Part shown: piece by piece, positions 16,107-23,589 of the stretch
Position numbering within the stretch: the first letter of the stretch is position 1
How the letters are laid out: each line of letters starts with the position of its first letter
Assembly (NCBI GenBank): GCA_964202965.1
Contig: CAXNKG010000001.1
Location: 98,521-162,520, forward strand
DNA length: 64,000 bases
Reading direction: 5' to 3'
Source of the DNA: CAXNKG01 sp964202965
Lineage (GTDB): Bacteria; Acidobacteriota; Vicinamibacteria; Vicinamibacterales; UBA2999
Position numbers and translations under genes: made by a program
Notes under the pieces: model-generated
What the model was told of the DNA's origin: nothing
The model's input: only the letters and a program-made list of their open reading frames with translations
Databases searched by the model: none

Positions 16107-16170
16107 CCCCTGCCGCGCCGAAGCTCCTCGCCCAGGATGATCTTCCGGGTCTTGAGCCGCTCGGACAGCT

Positions 16171-17109
16171 TCAGGCGGACTTCCTCGGACGGCAGAGCCC
16201 ACGCAGCGGGCACTGCGCGTCGCGCTGGGCGCTCCCGTACCCGCAGGCGTTCATCATTCCGACGTGGCACAGCGAGAAGTCGTATCGCACCGGGTCGCCG
16301 GGATTCAGCACGCGCAGTGACGCCGTGATGTCGGCTGCCATCTTCCACCCCGGACTCTTGTAGCGGGTCAGCCGCAGGCATCGGCCGAGCCGGATGATGT
16401 GCGTATCGAGCGGCACGATCAGCCGCGACGGTGAGGCGCGCGTCCAGACGCCGAGATCGATCGCGTCCTTTCGCACCATCCACCGCAGAAACAGGTTCAT
16501 GCGCTTGCAGGCGCTGCCGGCGGAGGGGCGCGGAAAGAAGTAGGAGACCCCGGCGCGCTTCGGCACGCGGCCGTACGCCGGCCGGAGGTCGATGTCGAGC
16601 GCGCGCGTCGAAAAAGCGTCGATGGCGGCACTGAGATCGGGCGCCGCCGAATCGTCGCCAGCGAGAAAGAACGCTTCAATCGATCCCGCCTCGCGCAGCA
16701 TCCGCTGCAGGACGAGCATCAGCGCCGCCAGATCCCGGCCCCGGATCCAGCGATGGACCAGCGGCGCCAGCGCCGGGCCGTCCCGGGCCGCGTCGAAGCG
16801 CCTGACGAACGTCGCCGGCCGTGGCCCCATGACCGCCAGCAGCGATTCGATGGAGTTCAGGACGCTGGCGACCCGGCCGAACGCCAGACCGGCCGCGCAG
16901 AATCCGACGACCTCGCGGTCGGCAGGATCCGCGTAGCGCCGGACGATATGGATGGGATCGGAGGCGGAGGTCGGGTGGTCGAAGCTCGTGTAGAGCTCTT
17001 CGAGTCTGGTGCTCAGGGTGCGTGGGGGTCCTAGGGTTCCTAGAGTTCCTGGGGTTCCTGGAGTTCCTGGGGTTCCTGGGGTTCTTGGGGTTCTTGGAAC
17101 TCTAGGCAC
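16171..17109 (-). CDS. TIGR02757 (DUF2400) family protein with repeat-derived N-terminus
   Basis: Core of about 280 residues, beginning LSTRLEELYTSFDHP and ending QCPLRGLC. It has the family segments DPADREVVGFCAAGLAFG, NLFLRWMVRKDAIDLGVW and PLDTHIIRLGRCL. The family is distantly related to helix-hairpin-helix DNA glycosylases; its role is not established. The start is uncertain. The last standard start codon before the core is the GTG at 17109, inside the 9-bp array, which adds a VPR/GTP-rich leader; a CTG at 17016 or a GTG at 17220 (overlapping the GNAT gene) are alternatives. The array supplies many in-frame GTG codons. Confidence 0.8.
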   Translation of the reverse strand: MPRVPRTPRTPGTPGTPGTPGTLGTLGPPRTLSTRLEELYTSFDHPTSASDPIHIVRRYADPADREVVGFCAAGLAFGRVASVLNSIESLLAVMGPRPATFVRRFDAARDGPALAPLVHRWIRGRDLAALMLVLQRMLREAGSIEAFFLAGDDSAAPDLSAAIDAFSTRALDIDLRPAYGRVPKRAGVSYFFPRPSAGSACKRMNLFLRWMVRKDAIDLGVWTRASPSRLIVPLDTHIIRLGRCLRLTRYKSPGWKMAADITASLRVLNPGDPVRYDFSLCHVGMMNACGYGSAQRDAQCPLRGLCRPRKSA

Positions 17110-17194
17110 CTTAGGAACTCCAGGCACTCTAGGCACTCTAGGCACTCTAGGCACTCTAGGCACTCTAGGCACTCTAGGAACCCCAGGAACTCTT
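17029..17194. repeat. 9-bp tandem array with inverted halves
   Basis: About 18 degenerate 9-bp units. The left half repeats GGTTCCTGG-type units and the right half AGGCACTCT-type units, roughly the complement orientation, with the switch near 17096. Six consecutive near-identical CACTCTAGG units lie at about 17122-17176. It spans the junction of the GNAT and TIGR02757 genes, both on the minus strand. Because the period is 9, it can be translated without frame loss. The same unit family recurs at 35549-35668. Confidence 0.92.
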
Positions 17195-17674
17195 ACGCCC
17201 GAGCCGTGCGAGCGCGTCACCGGTCAGTCTGAACACCGTCCATTCGTCCATCGGCACGGCCCCGAGACTCTTGTAGAAACCGATCGCCGATTCGTTCCAG
17301 TCGAGCACCGACCACTCCATGCGCCCGCAGCCGCGTGCGACCGCGATGCCCGCCAGGTGCACGAGCAGCGCCTTGCCAATGCCCTGTCCCCGCCATTCCG
17401 GGAGGACGAACAGATCTTCGAGATACAGGCCGCGCCGGCCGAGGAACGTCGAATAGTTGTGAAACCAGATGGCCAGGCCGACCGGTTCGCCATCCGCATA
17501 CGCGATCACTGCTTCCGCCTGCGGGACGCCGGAGAACATCGTCTCGCGGATCTGATCTTCGGTCGCCACGACGTCACCGGCCAGCTTTTCGTAGTCGGCG
17601 AGCGCCTTGATCAACCGGAGCAGGATCGGCACGTCGCCGGCGGTGGCCGCGACGATGCGAACATCCGTGGCCAT
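17174..17674 (-). CDS. GNAT N-acetyltransferase, diamine/spermidine acetyltransferase-like
   Basis: Acetyl-CoA-dependent acetyltransferase of 166 residues. The acetyl-CoA loop is seen in LPEWRGQGIGKALL, preceded by LYLEDLFV, and the C-terminal part DWNESAIGFYKSLGAVP is typical of the SAT1/polyamine acetyltransferase branch. The acceptor is not certain; thialysine or polyamines are reasonable. The last codons (RKSSWGS) come from the 9-bp array and are probably not conserved. It starts 2 bases after the PyrE-like gene. Confidence 0.85.
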   Translation of the reverse strand: MATDVRIVAATAGDVPILLRLIKALADYEKLAGDVVATEDQIRETMFSGVPQAEAVIAYADGEPVGLAIWFHNYSTFLGRRGLYLEDLFVLPEWRGQGIGKALLVHLAGIAVARGCGRMEWSVLDWNESAIGFYKSLGAVPMDEWTVFRLTGDALARLGRKSSWGS

Positions 17675-17676
17675 GG

Positions 17677-18297
17677 CTAGAACGTCGTGATGGGCACGCC
17701 GGCTTTGCAGAGCGGGCAGGTGTCAGCCGGCATGTTGTCGGGGGCCTTGTACTCGGCCAACGCGATATTGGAAACGCCGGCATCCACCACCGATTCCATG
17801 CGGTCATAGATTTCGGCGGTGGCAAGCACGGTGGCGCCTGCTTTCCGCAGGAGCTCGGCGCAGAATGCCTGCGTCTGGCCCGTGTTCCGCACGTCGTCCA
17901 CGAGCAGCGCCTTCTTTCCCGCGACGAGCTTTTCGTAATACCTGGTGAGCGTGTGGCCGCAATTCACGTCGAGCGTGAACGGCGCGAACAGCGTGGGCGG
18001 CCGCGTGATTTCGCGGCGGCTGTCCAGCAGGCCGGCAATCGTGTGCGCCAGCAGGGCGCCGCCCGTCACCGGCCCTACGACCACCTCCGTGGCCTCGACG
18101 ATGGAGGCGGGCAGCACGTCGAGCAGATCCTGCGCGAAGCGCCAGATGGTGGCGGGGTACCGGAACAGCTGGTGCGGGTTCAGGTAGACCGTACCGTGAA
18201 ACCCGTTGCCGAAGTCAAAATGCCCGTCCAGCATCAGGACCTCGTACGCCTGCAGGTCCTTCATCGCCTTCGCGCGGATATCGTCCCGGCGTGTCAT
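17677..18297 (-). CDS. PyrE-like phosphoribosyltransferase, second copy
   Basis: Type I phosphoribosyltransferase of 206 residues with the PRPP loop KALLVDDVRNTGQT and a GPVTGGALLAH segment. The C-terminal CPLCKAGVP matches the CPLCLAGQP end of the pyrE product at 9229-9801, so the two are paralogues. It follows pyrC with no gap and lies in the pyrimidine cluster, which supports an orotate-related role. The loop reads DDVRNTGQT rather than the DDVVTTGGS form, so substrate preference may differ. Confidence 0.8.
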   Translation of the reverse strand: MTRRDDIRAKAMKDLQAYEVLMLDGHFDFGNGFHGTVYLNPHQLFRYPATIWRFAQDLLDVLPASIVEATEVVVGPVTGGALLAHTIAGLLDSRREITRPPTLFAPFTLDVNCGHTLTRYYEKLVAGKKALLVDDVRNTGQTQAFCAELLRKAGATVLATAEIYDRMESVVDAGVSNIALAEYKAPDNMPADTCPLCKAGVPITTF

Positions 18298-19617
18298 CTA
18301 CAACTCCCAACTTCCCACGCCGCAACTCCCATTCACGTAGACCATCCGGCCGCCGACGATCGTCGCGGCGACACCCCCGCGCAGCTCCCAGCCGCCAAAC
18401 GGCGTGTTCTTCGAGCGCGACCGGAGCGCCGCGGCGTCGATCGTCACCTTCAGGTCGGGAGCCAGGATCGTGATGTCCGCCGGCGCGCCCTCGGAGAGGG
18501 TCCCGCCGGGGATGCGGAGAATTCGCGCCGGATTCACCGACATCAGCTCGACAAGCCGAGACAGCCCGACGACGCCGGCGTGCACGAGCCGATCGAGCGC
18601 GAGCGGCACCGCCGTCTCCAGTCCGACGATACCGAACGGCGCGCGATCGAACTCCACGTTCTTCTCGTCGTAGTGGTGCGGGGCGTGATCGGTCGCGATG
18701 ACGTCGACGGTGCCGTCGGCGATGCCGGAGACCATCGCATCGCGGTCGGCCGCTTCGCGCAGCGGTGGATTCATCTTCGTGTTCGTGTCGTACGGGATCG
18801 GCGTGCCGAGCGCTTCGTCCGTCAGCGTGAAGTGATGCGGCGCCACTTCGCACGTCACGCGGATGCCGGCCGCCTTCCCGTTCCGGACGGCGCGGAGCGA
18901 CGCACGGGCGCTCATGTGCGCGACATGGAAGGCGGTCCCCGTCAGCTCCGACATGAGGATGCCGCGCTCGGCGCCGAGCGCTTCGCAGGCCCCCGGGATG
19001 CCGCGCAGTCCGAGCGAGGCGGCGTGAAATCCCTCGTGCGCCACGCCGTCGCCTTTGAGCGTCTGATCCTCGCAGTGCTCGACGACCGGCATGTCGAACA
19101 TCCCCGCGTACTCCATCGCACGCCGCAGCAGCAGCGCCGTCGCCACCGGATGGCCGTCGTCCGTGATGGCGACGCAGCCCGCCTGCCGCAGGTCCGCGAT
19201 GTCCGCGAGCAGCTCACCCTTCGAGCCGCGGGAGACCGCGCCGATCGGGTAGACACGCGCCAGGTTCGCCTCGGCCGCGCGCGCGAGGATGTAGGCGGTC
19301 ACATTGGCGTTGTCGTTCACGGGCTCGGTGTTCGGCATGCAGGCGACGGCCGTAAAGCCACCGGCGACCGCCGACCCCGTGCCGGTGGCGACGGTCTCCT
19401 TGTGCTCCTGGCCCGGCTCGCGCAAATGGACGTGCATGTCGATCAGCCCGGGACACACCACCAGTCCCTTCGGAATCGCAATGACCTGCGCGCCGTCCAC
19501 CGGCAGGTCCCGCCCGACGCGGGCGATGCGATCGCCATCGATCAGGATGTCGTACACACCGTCGATCCCGTTGACGGGATCCACGACCCGTCCGCCCTTA
19601 AGCAGCCGCTTCATCAT
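18298..19617 (-). CDS. pyrC: Dihydroorotase
   Basis: Zinc amidohydrolase cyclising N-carbamoyl-aspartate to dihydroorotate. The 439-residue protein has the metal-binding DMHVHLREPGQEHKET motif, the VEHCEDQ and HVAHMSA histidines and the ATDHAPHHYDEK aspartate, typical of class I bacterial dihydroorotases. It starts inside the end of pyrB (20-bp overlap); MM gives two equivalent ATGs. The last residues (CGVGSWEL) are encoded by a 7-bp array and are probably an added tail. Confidence 0.95.
   Translation of the reverse strand: MMKRLLKGGRVVDPVNGIDGVYDILIDGDRIARVGRDLPVDGAQVIAIPKGLVVCPGLIDMHVHLREPGQEHKETVATGTGSAVAGGFTAVACMPNTEPVNDNANVTAYILARAAEANLARVYPIGAVSRGSKGELLADIADLRQAGCVAITDDGHPVATALLLRRAMEYAGMFDMPVVEHCEDQTLKGDGVAHEGFHAASLGLRGIPGACEALGAERGILMSELTGTAFHVAHMSARASLRAVRNGKAAGIRVTCEVAPHHFTLTDEALGTPIPYDTNTKMNPPLREAADRDAMVSGIADGTVDVIATDHAPHHYDEKNVEFDRAPFGIVGLETAVPLALDRLVHAGVVGLSRLVELMSVNPARILRIPGGTLSEGAPADITILAPDLKVTIDAAALRSRSKNTPFGGWELRGGVAATIVGGRMVYVNGSCGVGSWEL
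18301..18335. repeat. 7-bp array at the pyrC 3' end
   Basis: Degenerate heptamers CAACTCC, CAACTTC, CCACGCC, GCAACTC, CCATTCA, translated on the minus strand as the tail of dihydroorotase. It abuts the pyrC stop and the start of the PyrE-like gene. Confidence 0.65.
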
Positions 19618-20548
19618 TCGCTCCGCCCGCCAGCAGGTACAGCACCGCCATCCGGACCGCTACACCGTTTGCCACCTGCTCGAGAATCACCGAGTAGGGA
19701 CCATCCGCCACTTCCGACGCGATCTCCACACCGCGGTTCATCGGACCGGGATGCATGACGATCACGTCCGATTTCGCCTGCCGCAGCCGCGCCTCGGTCA
19801 TGCCGAAGACGCTGAAGTATTCGCGGAGCGACGGAAAGTAGGCGCCCTCCATCCGCTCCAGCTGAATCCTCAGCAGCATCACGACGTCGGCGTCGGCCAC
19901 CGCCTCGTCAACGACGCTCGTCGCCGTGACGCCGAACCGTGTGATGTCCGCCGGCATGAGCGTCGGCGGGCCGCACACCCACACGTCGCTGCCCATCCTG
20001 GTCAGCAGCTGGATATTGGAGCGCAGCACGCGACTGTGCAGCAAGTCGCCGATGATGGCGACTTTCAGTCCCTTGAGGCGTTTCTTGTGCTCGCGGATCG
20101 TGAACGCGTCGAGCAGCGCCTGCGTCGGGTGTTCGTGCATTCCGTCGCCGGCATTGATGATGGCCGCCTTACAGATGCGCGACAGCAGGTGGCACGCCCC
20201 GGACGAGGAGTGCCGCAGCACGATCATGTCCGGGTGCATCGCCTCGAGGTTGAGCGCGGTGTCCGCGAGGCTCTCGCCCTTGACGACGCTGGACGAGGCG
20301 ACGGCGATGTTCAGCGTGTCGGCGCTGAGACGCTTTTCGGCAATCTCGAACGACGTACGCGTTCTGGTACTCGGTTCGTAGAACAGGTTGACGACCGTCT
20401 TGCCCCGCAGCGCCGGGACCTTCTTGATCGGCCGCTCGCCAACCTCCTTCATCGCCTCCGCGGTGTCGAGGACCAGCGAAATCTCCTCGGGAGAGAGATC
20501 CGAAATCCCGAGCAGATCCTTCCGGCGCAGCGCCGTCAGGACGGTCAT
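19598..20548 (-). CDS. pyrB: Aspartate carbamoyltransferase catalytic subunit
   Basis: Condenses carbamoyl phosphate and aspartate. The 316-residue protein has the carbamoyl-phosphate motif FYEPSTRTRTSFE, the VVKGESLADT loop, HPTQALLD, and the C-terminal VMHPGPMNRGVEI loop. Length matches the catalytic chain. No pyrI regulatory gene is nearby; control is more likely through the upstream pyrR, whose TGA overlaps this ATG as ATGA. Confidence 0.96.
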   Translation of the reverse strand: MTVLTALRRKDLLGISDLSPEEISLVLDTAEAMKEVGERPIKKVPALRGKTVVNLFYEPSTRTRTSFEIAEKRLSADTLNIAVASSSVVKGESLADTALNLEAMHPDMIVLRHSSSGACHLLSRICKAAIINAGDGMHEHPTQALLDAFTIREHKKRLKGLKVAIIGDLLHSRVLRSNIQLLTRMGSDVWVCGPPTLMPADITRFGVTATSVVDEAVADADVVMLLRIQLERMEGAYFPSLREYFSVFGMTEARLRQAKSDVIVMHPGPMNRGVEIASEVADGPYSVILEQVANGVAVRMAVLYLLAGGANDEAAA

Positions 20549-21084
20549 ACGGCACCCCCCTGCAGGATGATTTCGTCGCGTCCGTCGCTCTCCTCAAGAT
20601 AGACCTGCACGCTCTCCTCGAGCGACGTGGGCAGGTTCTTGCCGACGTAGTCGGCCTTGATCGGCAGCTCGCGATGGCCGCGGTCGACCAGCACGATCAG
20701 CTGGATATTCTTCGGGCGGCCGAAATCAATCAGCGCGTCGAGCGCGGCGCGCGTCGTCCGGCCCGTATACAGCACGTCGTCGACGAGGAGCACCTTCCGG
20801 CCGTCGATGGAAAACGGAATCTCGGTCTTGCGCACGATGGCTCGTGGTCCGACGGCCTGGCGCATCAGGTCATCCCGATAGAGCGTGATATCGAGCGCGC
20901 CGGTCGGGATGTCGTGGCCCGAAATGTCGCGAAGGCTGCGCGCGAGGCGCCGGGCCAGATGGTCGCCGCGCGTACGCACGCCAATCAGGACGAGGTCTTC
21001 AACGCCTCGATTGCGTTCGACGATTTCGTGGGAGATTCGAGTGAGGGTGCGGCCGATGCGGTCCGCGTCGAGTACAACCGGCAT
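20545..21084 (-). CDS. pyrR: Bifunctional pyr operon regulator / uracil phosphoribosyltransferase
   Basis: RNA-binding attenuation protein that also makes UMP from uracil. The 179-residue protein has the PyrR-type PRTase loop KVLLVDDVLYTGRTT, the LIGVRTRGDHLA segment and LVDRGHRELPI, as in Bacillus PyrR. It is first in the minus-strand pyr operon, so it probably tunes pyrB, pyrC and the PyrE-like gene. A TATAAT lies about 50 bases upstream of its ATG. The leader is short, and I could not identify an attenuator. Confidence 0.94.
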   Translation of the reverse strand: MPVVLDADRIGRTLTRISHEIVERNRGVEDLVLIGVRTRGDHLARRLARSLRDISGHDIPTGALDITLYRDDLMRQAVGPRAIVRKTEIPFSIDGRKVLLVDDVLYTGRTTRAALDALIDFGRPKNIQLIVLVDRGHRELPIKADYVGKNLPTSLEESVQVYLEESDGRDEIILQGGAV

Positions 21085-21132
21085 GTGTCACCTCTTCGCG
21101 GTCTCGCTGGGCCGCGGTTAAAGAGTCGAACG

Positions 21133-21138
21133 ATTATA
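21133..21138 (-). promoter_or_regulatory. Candidate -10 element of the pyrR operon
   Basis: TATAAT on the minus strand between the divergent pyrR and pyrD genes. No convincing -35 hexamer is seen. On the plus strand the overlapping TATACA ends 10 bases before the pyrD TTG, so both directions may start in this AT-rich patch. Confidence 0.4.
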
Positions 21139-21150
21139 CACTTCCAGTAA

Positions 21151-22236
21151 TTGGCACTGTACCCGTGGGCGGCTCGTCCAATCCTCTTTGCGCTCGACGC
21201 CGAGCGCGCGCACGAGCTGACACTGGCCGTCCTGTGCCGCCCTGCTGTCGCCGGCGCGCTGCGCGCCCTGCGGACGCCCGCGCACGACGCCCGTCTCCGA
21301 CAGACCGTTCTCGGCCTCGATTTCGCGCACCCTGTCGGCCTGGCCGCAGGTCTCGACAAGCATGGCGCGGCGGTCCCGGCGTGGACGGCACTCGGATTTT
21401 CGTTCGTCGAGGTGGGCACGGTGACACCGCGGCCGCAGCCGGGAAATCCCCGCCCGCGCCTGTTCCGGCTGCCGGCCGACCTCGCGATCATCAACAGGTT
21501 CGGCTTCAACAGCGTGGGTGGCGTGGAAGTGGCGCGGAATCTTGCCGCCAGCACGCCGGCCCCCATCCGCGTCGGCGTGAACCTGGGCAGGAACAAGACA
21601 ACGCCGAACGACGATGCGGCTGACGATTACTGCCGCGCGCTGGAGATGATTCACGCCTACGCCGAGTACGTCGTCATCAACGTCAGCTCCCCGAACACGG
21701 CCGGACTCCGGGACCTGCAGGACAGCCGCACGCTGCGGACCCTCGTCGAGCGCGTGGTGACGCGCGCGAAGGAGCTCACGACGCGCCGCACGATTCCGGT
21801 GCTGGTCAAGGTCGCGCCGGACATGAGACCGCAGGAATTGCTCGCGTCGGTCGATGCGGCGGTTGAGGGGGGCGCCTCCGGCATCGTCGCAACGAACACG
21901 ACCATCGGACGGGAAGGACTCACGTCCGGTGGCAGTGCGGCCGCCGAATCCGGTGGCTTGAGCGGGCAGCCGCTGCGCCCGCTGGCCGTCGAGACCTGCA
22001 GGCAGTTGTACGCGCATCTGCGCGGGAGAGTGCCCATCATCGGCGTCGGCGGCATCTTCACGGCAGACGATGCCTACGAGCGAATTCGAGCGGGGGCATC
22101 GCTGGTACAGTTGTATACGGCGCTCGTCTACGAAGGTCCCGGCGTCGTATCCCGAATCGTGCGGGGCCTTGCCGAGCGCCTTGACCGCGATGGACTCTCA
22201 CACGTGCGCGATGCGATAGGCACCGATGTCCGCTGA
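21151..22236 (+). CDS. pyrD: Dihydroorotate dehydrogenase (quinone), class 2
   Basis: Membrane-associated FMN enzyme that oxidises dihydroorotate and passes electrons to quinone. The 361-residue protein has the class 2 N-terminal helix region (LYPWAARPILFALDAERAH), the family segment HPVGLAAGLDKHG, VNVSSPNTAGLRDLQ with the catalytic serine, and IGVGGIFTADDAYE near the C-terminus. The start is a TTG at 21151; no better start lies upstream. It overlaps pyrF by 11 bases and is divergent from pyrR. Confidence 0.94.
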   Translation: MALYPWAARPILFALDAERAHELTLAVLCRPAVAGALRALRTPAHDARLRQTVLGLDFAHPVGLAAGLDKHGAAVPAWTALGFSFVEVGTVTPRPQPGNPRPRLFRLPADLAIINRFGFNSVGGVEVARNLAASTPAPIRVGVNLGRNKTTPNDDAADDYCRALEMIHAYAEYVVINVSSPNTAGLRDLQDSRTLRTLVERVVTRAKELTTRRTIPVLVKVAPDMRPQELLASVDAAVEGGASGIVATNTTIGREGLTSGGSAAAESGGLSGQPLRPLAVETCRQLYAHLRGRVPIIGVGGIFTADDAYERIRAGASLVQLYTALVYEGPGVVSRIVRGLAERLDRDGLSHVRDAIGTDVR

Positions 22237-22948
22237 TCGTCTCCTGGTTGCACTCGACGTCGAATCGGGCGTACGGGCGCTGGAGCTGGCCGATGCGCTG
22301 AAGGGCGTGGCCGGCGGCGTCAAGGTCGGCAGCCGGCTGTTCACGCTCGAAGGTCCGCCACTCGTGCAGGCGCTCGTCGCGCGCGGCGCCAGGGTCTTCC
22401 TCGACCTGAAATTTCACGACATCCCCAACACCGTCGCGCAGGCGGTTGATGCGGCCGTGCAGACCGGCGCCTGGATGATCGACGTGCACGCGTCCGGCGG
22501 CAGCGCGATGATGCAGGCCGCCGCCCGCGCTGCCCGCGACGCCGCAGCGCGGATGGGCCGAACGCCGCCGCTGATGATCGGCATCACCGTCCTGACGAGC
22601 ATGGACGGCGCGGCTCTTCAGGAAACCGGTGTGGATCGGGCGGTTCTGCCCCAGGTTGTCGCGCTCGCACGCATGGCGAAGGCGGCCGGGCTTGACGGGG
22701 TCGTCTCCTCCCCGCACGAAATCGCGCCGATCCGGCAGGCATGCGGCGAGGACTTCCTCGTCGTGACGCCGGGCATCCGCGGCGCCGCTGCCGGCGCCGT
22801 GAAGAACGATCAGATGCGGACGATGGGACCCGCCGAGGCGATACGGGCGGGTGCGAGTTATCTGGTGGTTGGGCGGCCGATTATCGCTGCGCCGGACCCG
22901 AGAGTCGCGGCGCAGCGAATCGTCGAGGAACTGACTACTTCGCGGTAA
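22226..22948 (+). CDS. pyrF: Orotidine 5'-phosphate decarboxylase
   Basis: Last step of UMP synthesis. The 240-residue TIM barrel has LLVALDVES, the catalytic Asp-Lys-x-x-Asp array in FLDLKFHDIPNT, and the phosphate loop VTPGIRGAAAG with VVGRPI near the C-terminus. It overlaps pyrD at its start and runs 14 bases into the convergent lipoprotein gene at its end. With pyrB, C, D, E and R nearby, only carbamoyl-phosphate synthase is missing from this window. Confidence 0.96.
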   Translation: MSADRLLVALDVESGVRALELADALKGVAGGVKVGSRLFTLEGPPLVQALVARGARVFLDLKFHDIPNTVAQAVDAAVQTGAWMIDVHASGGSAMMQAAARAARDAAARMGRTPPLMIGITVLTSMDGAALQETGVDRAVLPQVVALARMAKAAGLDGVVSSPHEIAPIRQACGEDFLVVTPGIRGAAAGAVKNDQMRTMGPAEAIRAGASYLVVGRPIIAAPDPRVAAQRIVEELTTSR

Positions 22949-23516
22949 ACACAAACGTGCCGCGGCGGTTCCGCTGCCAGCACGCTTCGTTCTCGTCCGC
23001 GCACTGCGGGCTTTCCTCGCCTCGCGTCACCGCCATCATGCGGTCGCCGGCGATGCCGAGGCTCACCAGGTAATCGCGCACCGCCGCCGCGCGGCGATCG
23101 CCAAGACTCAGGTTGTACTCGTTGGTGCCCCGCGAGTCGGCGTGCCCTTCAATCCGGACGCGCGTTGAGGTCCACCGGCGCAGGAAGTCGGCGTTCTTCT
23201 GGAGCGTCGCCTGGCTGGCCCCGGTGATGGCCGACATGTCGTAGTCGAAGAACACGTCGGCGAGCGGGCGCTCCGCGTTCAGCTGATCCAGCGTCTTCCG
23301 CGCGAAGAGCTCATCCTCGGTCAGCGGCTTGGGCGCTGGTGCCGGAGGCGGCGGGGGCGGCGGAGGCGGTGGTGGCGGCGGCGCGGGCGTCGCAACGGGC
23401 GGCGGTGGAGCCGGCGGCGGCGGCGCAGGAGGCGGTACTCGCCTCGCGCAGCTCGCGAGGACGCTCACCAGGAGCACCGCAAGGGTGCACAGCAACATTG
23501 AACGGCGCAGTTTCAT
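22935..23516 (-). CDS. OmpA/Pal-family peptidoglycan-associated lipoprotein
   Basis: Outer-membrane lipoprotein that anchors to peptidoglycan. The 193-residue protein has a lipoprotein signal (LLVSVLASC, lipid cysteine about residue 23), a long proline-rich linker (about 25-62) with uninterrupted Pro runs, and an OmpA C-terminal domain with VFFDYDMSAI and EGHADSRGTNEYNLSLGDRR. A pair of cysteines (PQCADENEACW) near the end may form a disulfide. No tol genes are adjacent, so the Tol-Pal link is by family only. Confidence 0.9.
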   Translation of the reverse strand: MKLRRSMLLCTLAVLLVSVLASCARRVPPPAPPPPAPPPPVATPAPPPPPPPPPPPPPAPAPKPLTEDELFARKTLDQLNAERPLADVFFDYDMSAITGASQATLQKNADFLRRWTSTRVRIEGHADSRGTNEYNLSLGDRRAAAVRDYLVSLGIAGDRMMAVTRGEESPQCADENEACWQRNRRGTFVFTAK

Positions 23517-23589
23517 CAGCGGAATCTCCTGCGAATCCTTACGTTTTTCGCGTAGCCGGGTCGAGCTTACGTGCGCGACCCGATGCCTG

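Noticed and set aside
17029..17194. Possible CRISPR array
   Set aside because: Units of 9 bp follow each other directly with no spacers, and no cas genes are present. It is a tandem repeat.
17953..19758. 601-codon open frame on the plus strand
   Set aside because: Antisense to the PyrE-like gene and pyrC; His/Arg/Asp-rich shadow.
21085..21150. PyrR-binding attenuator in the pyrR leader
   Set aside because: The leader is only about 40 bases, with no anti-terminator/terminator pair or recognisable PyrR-binding loop.
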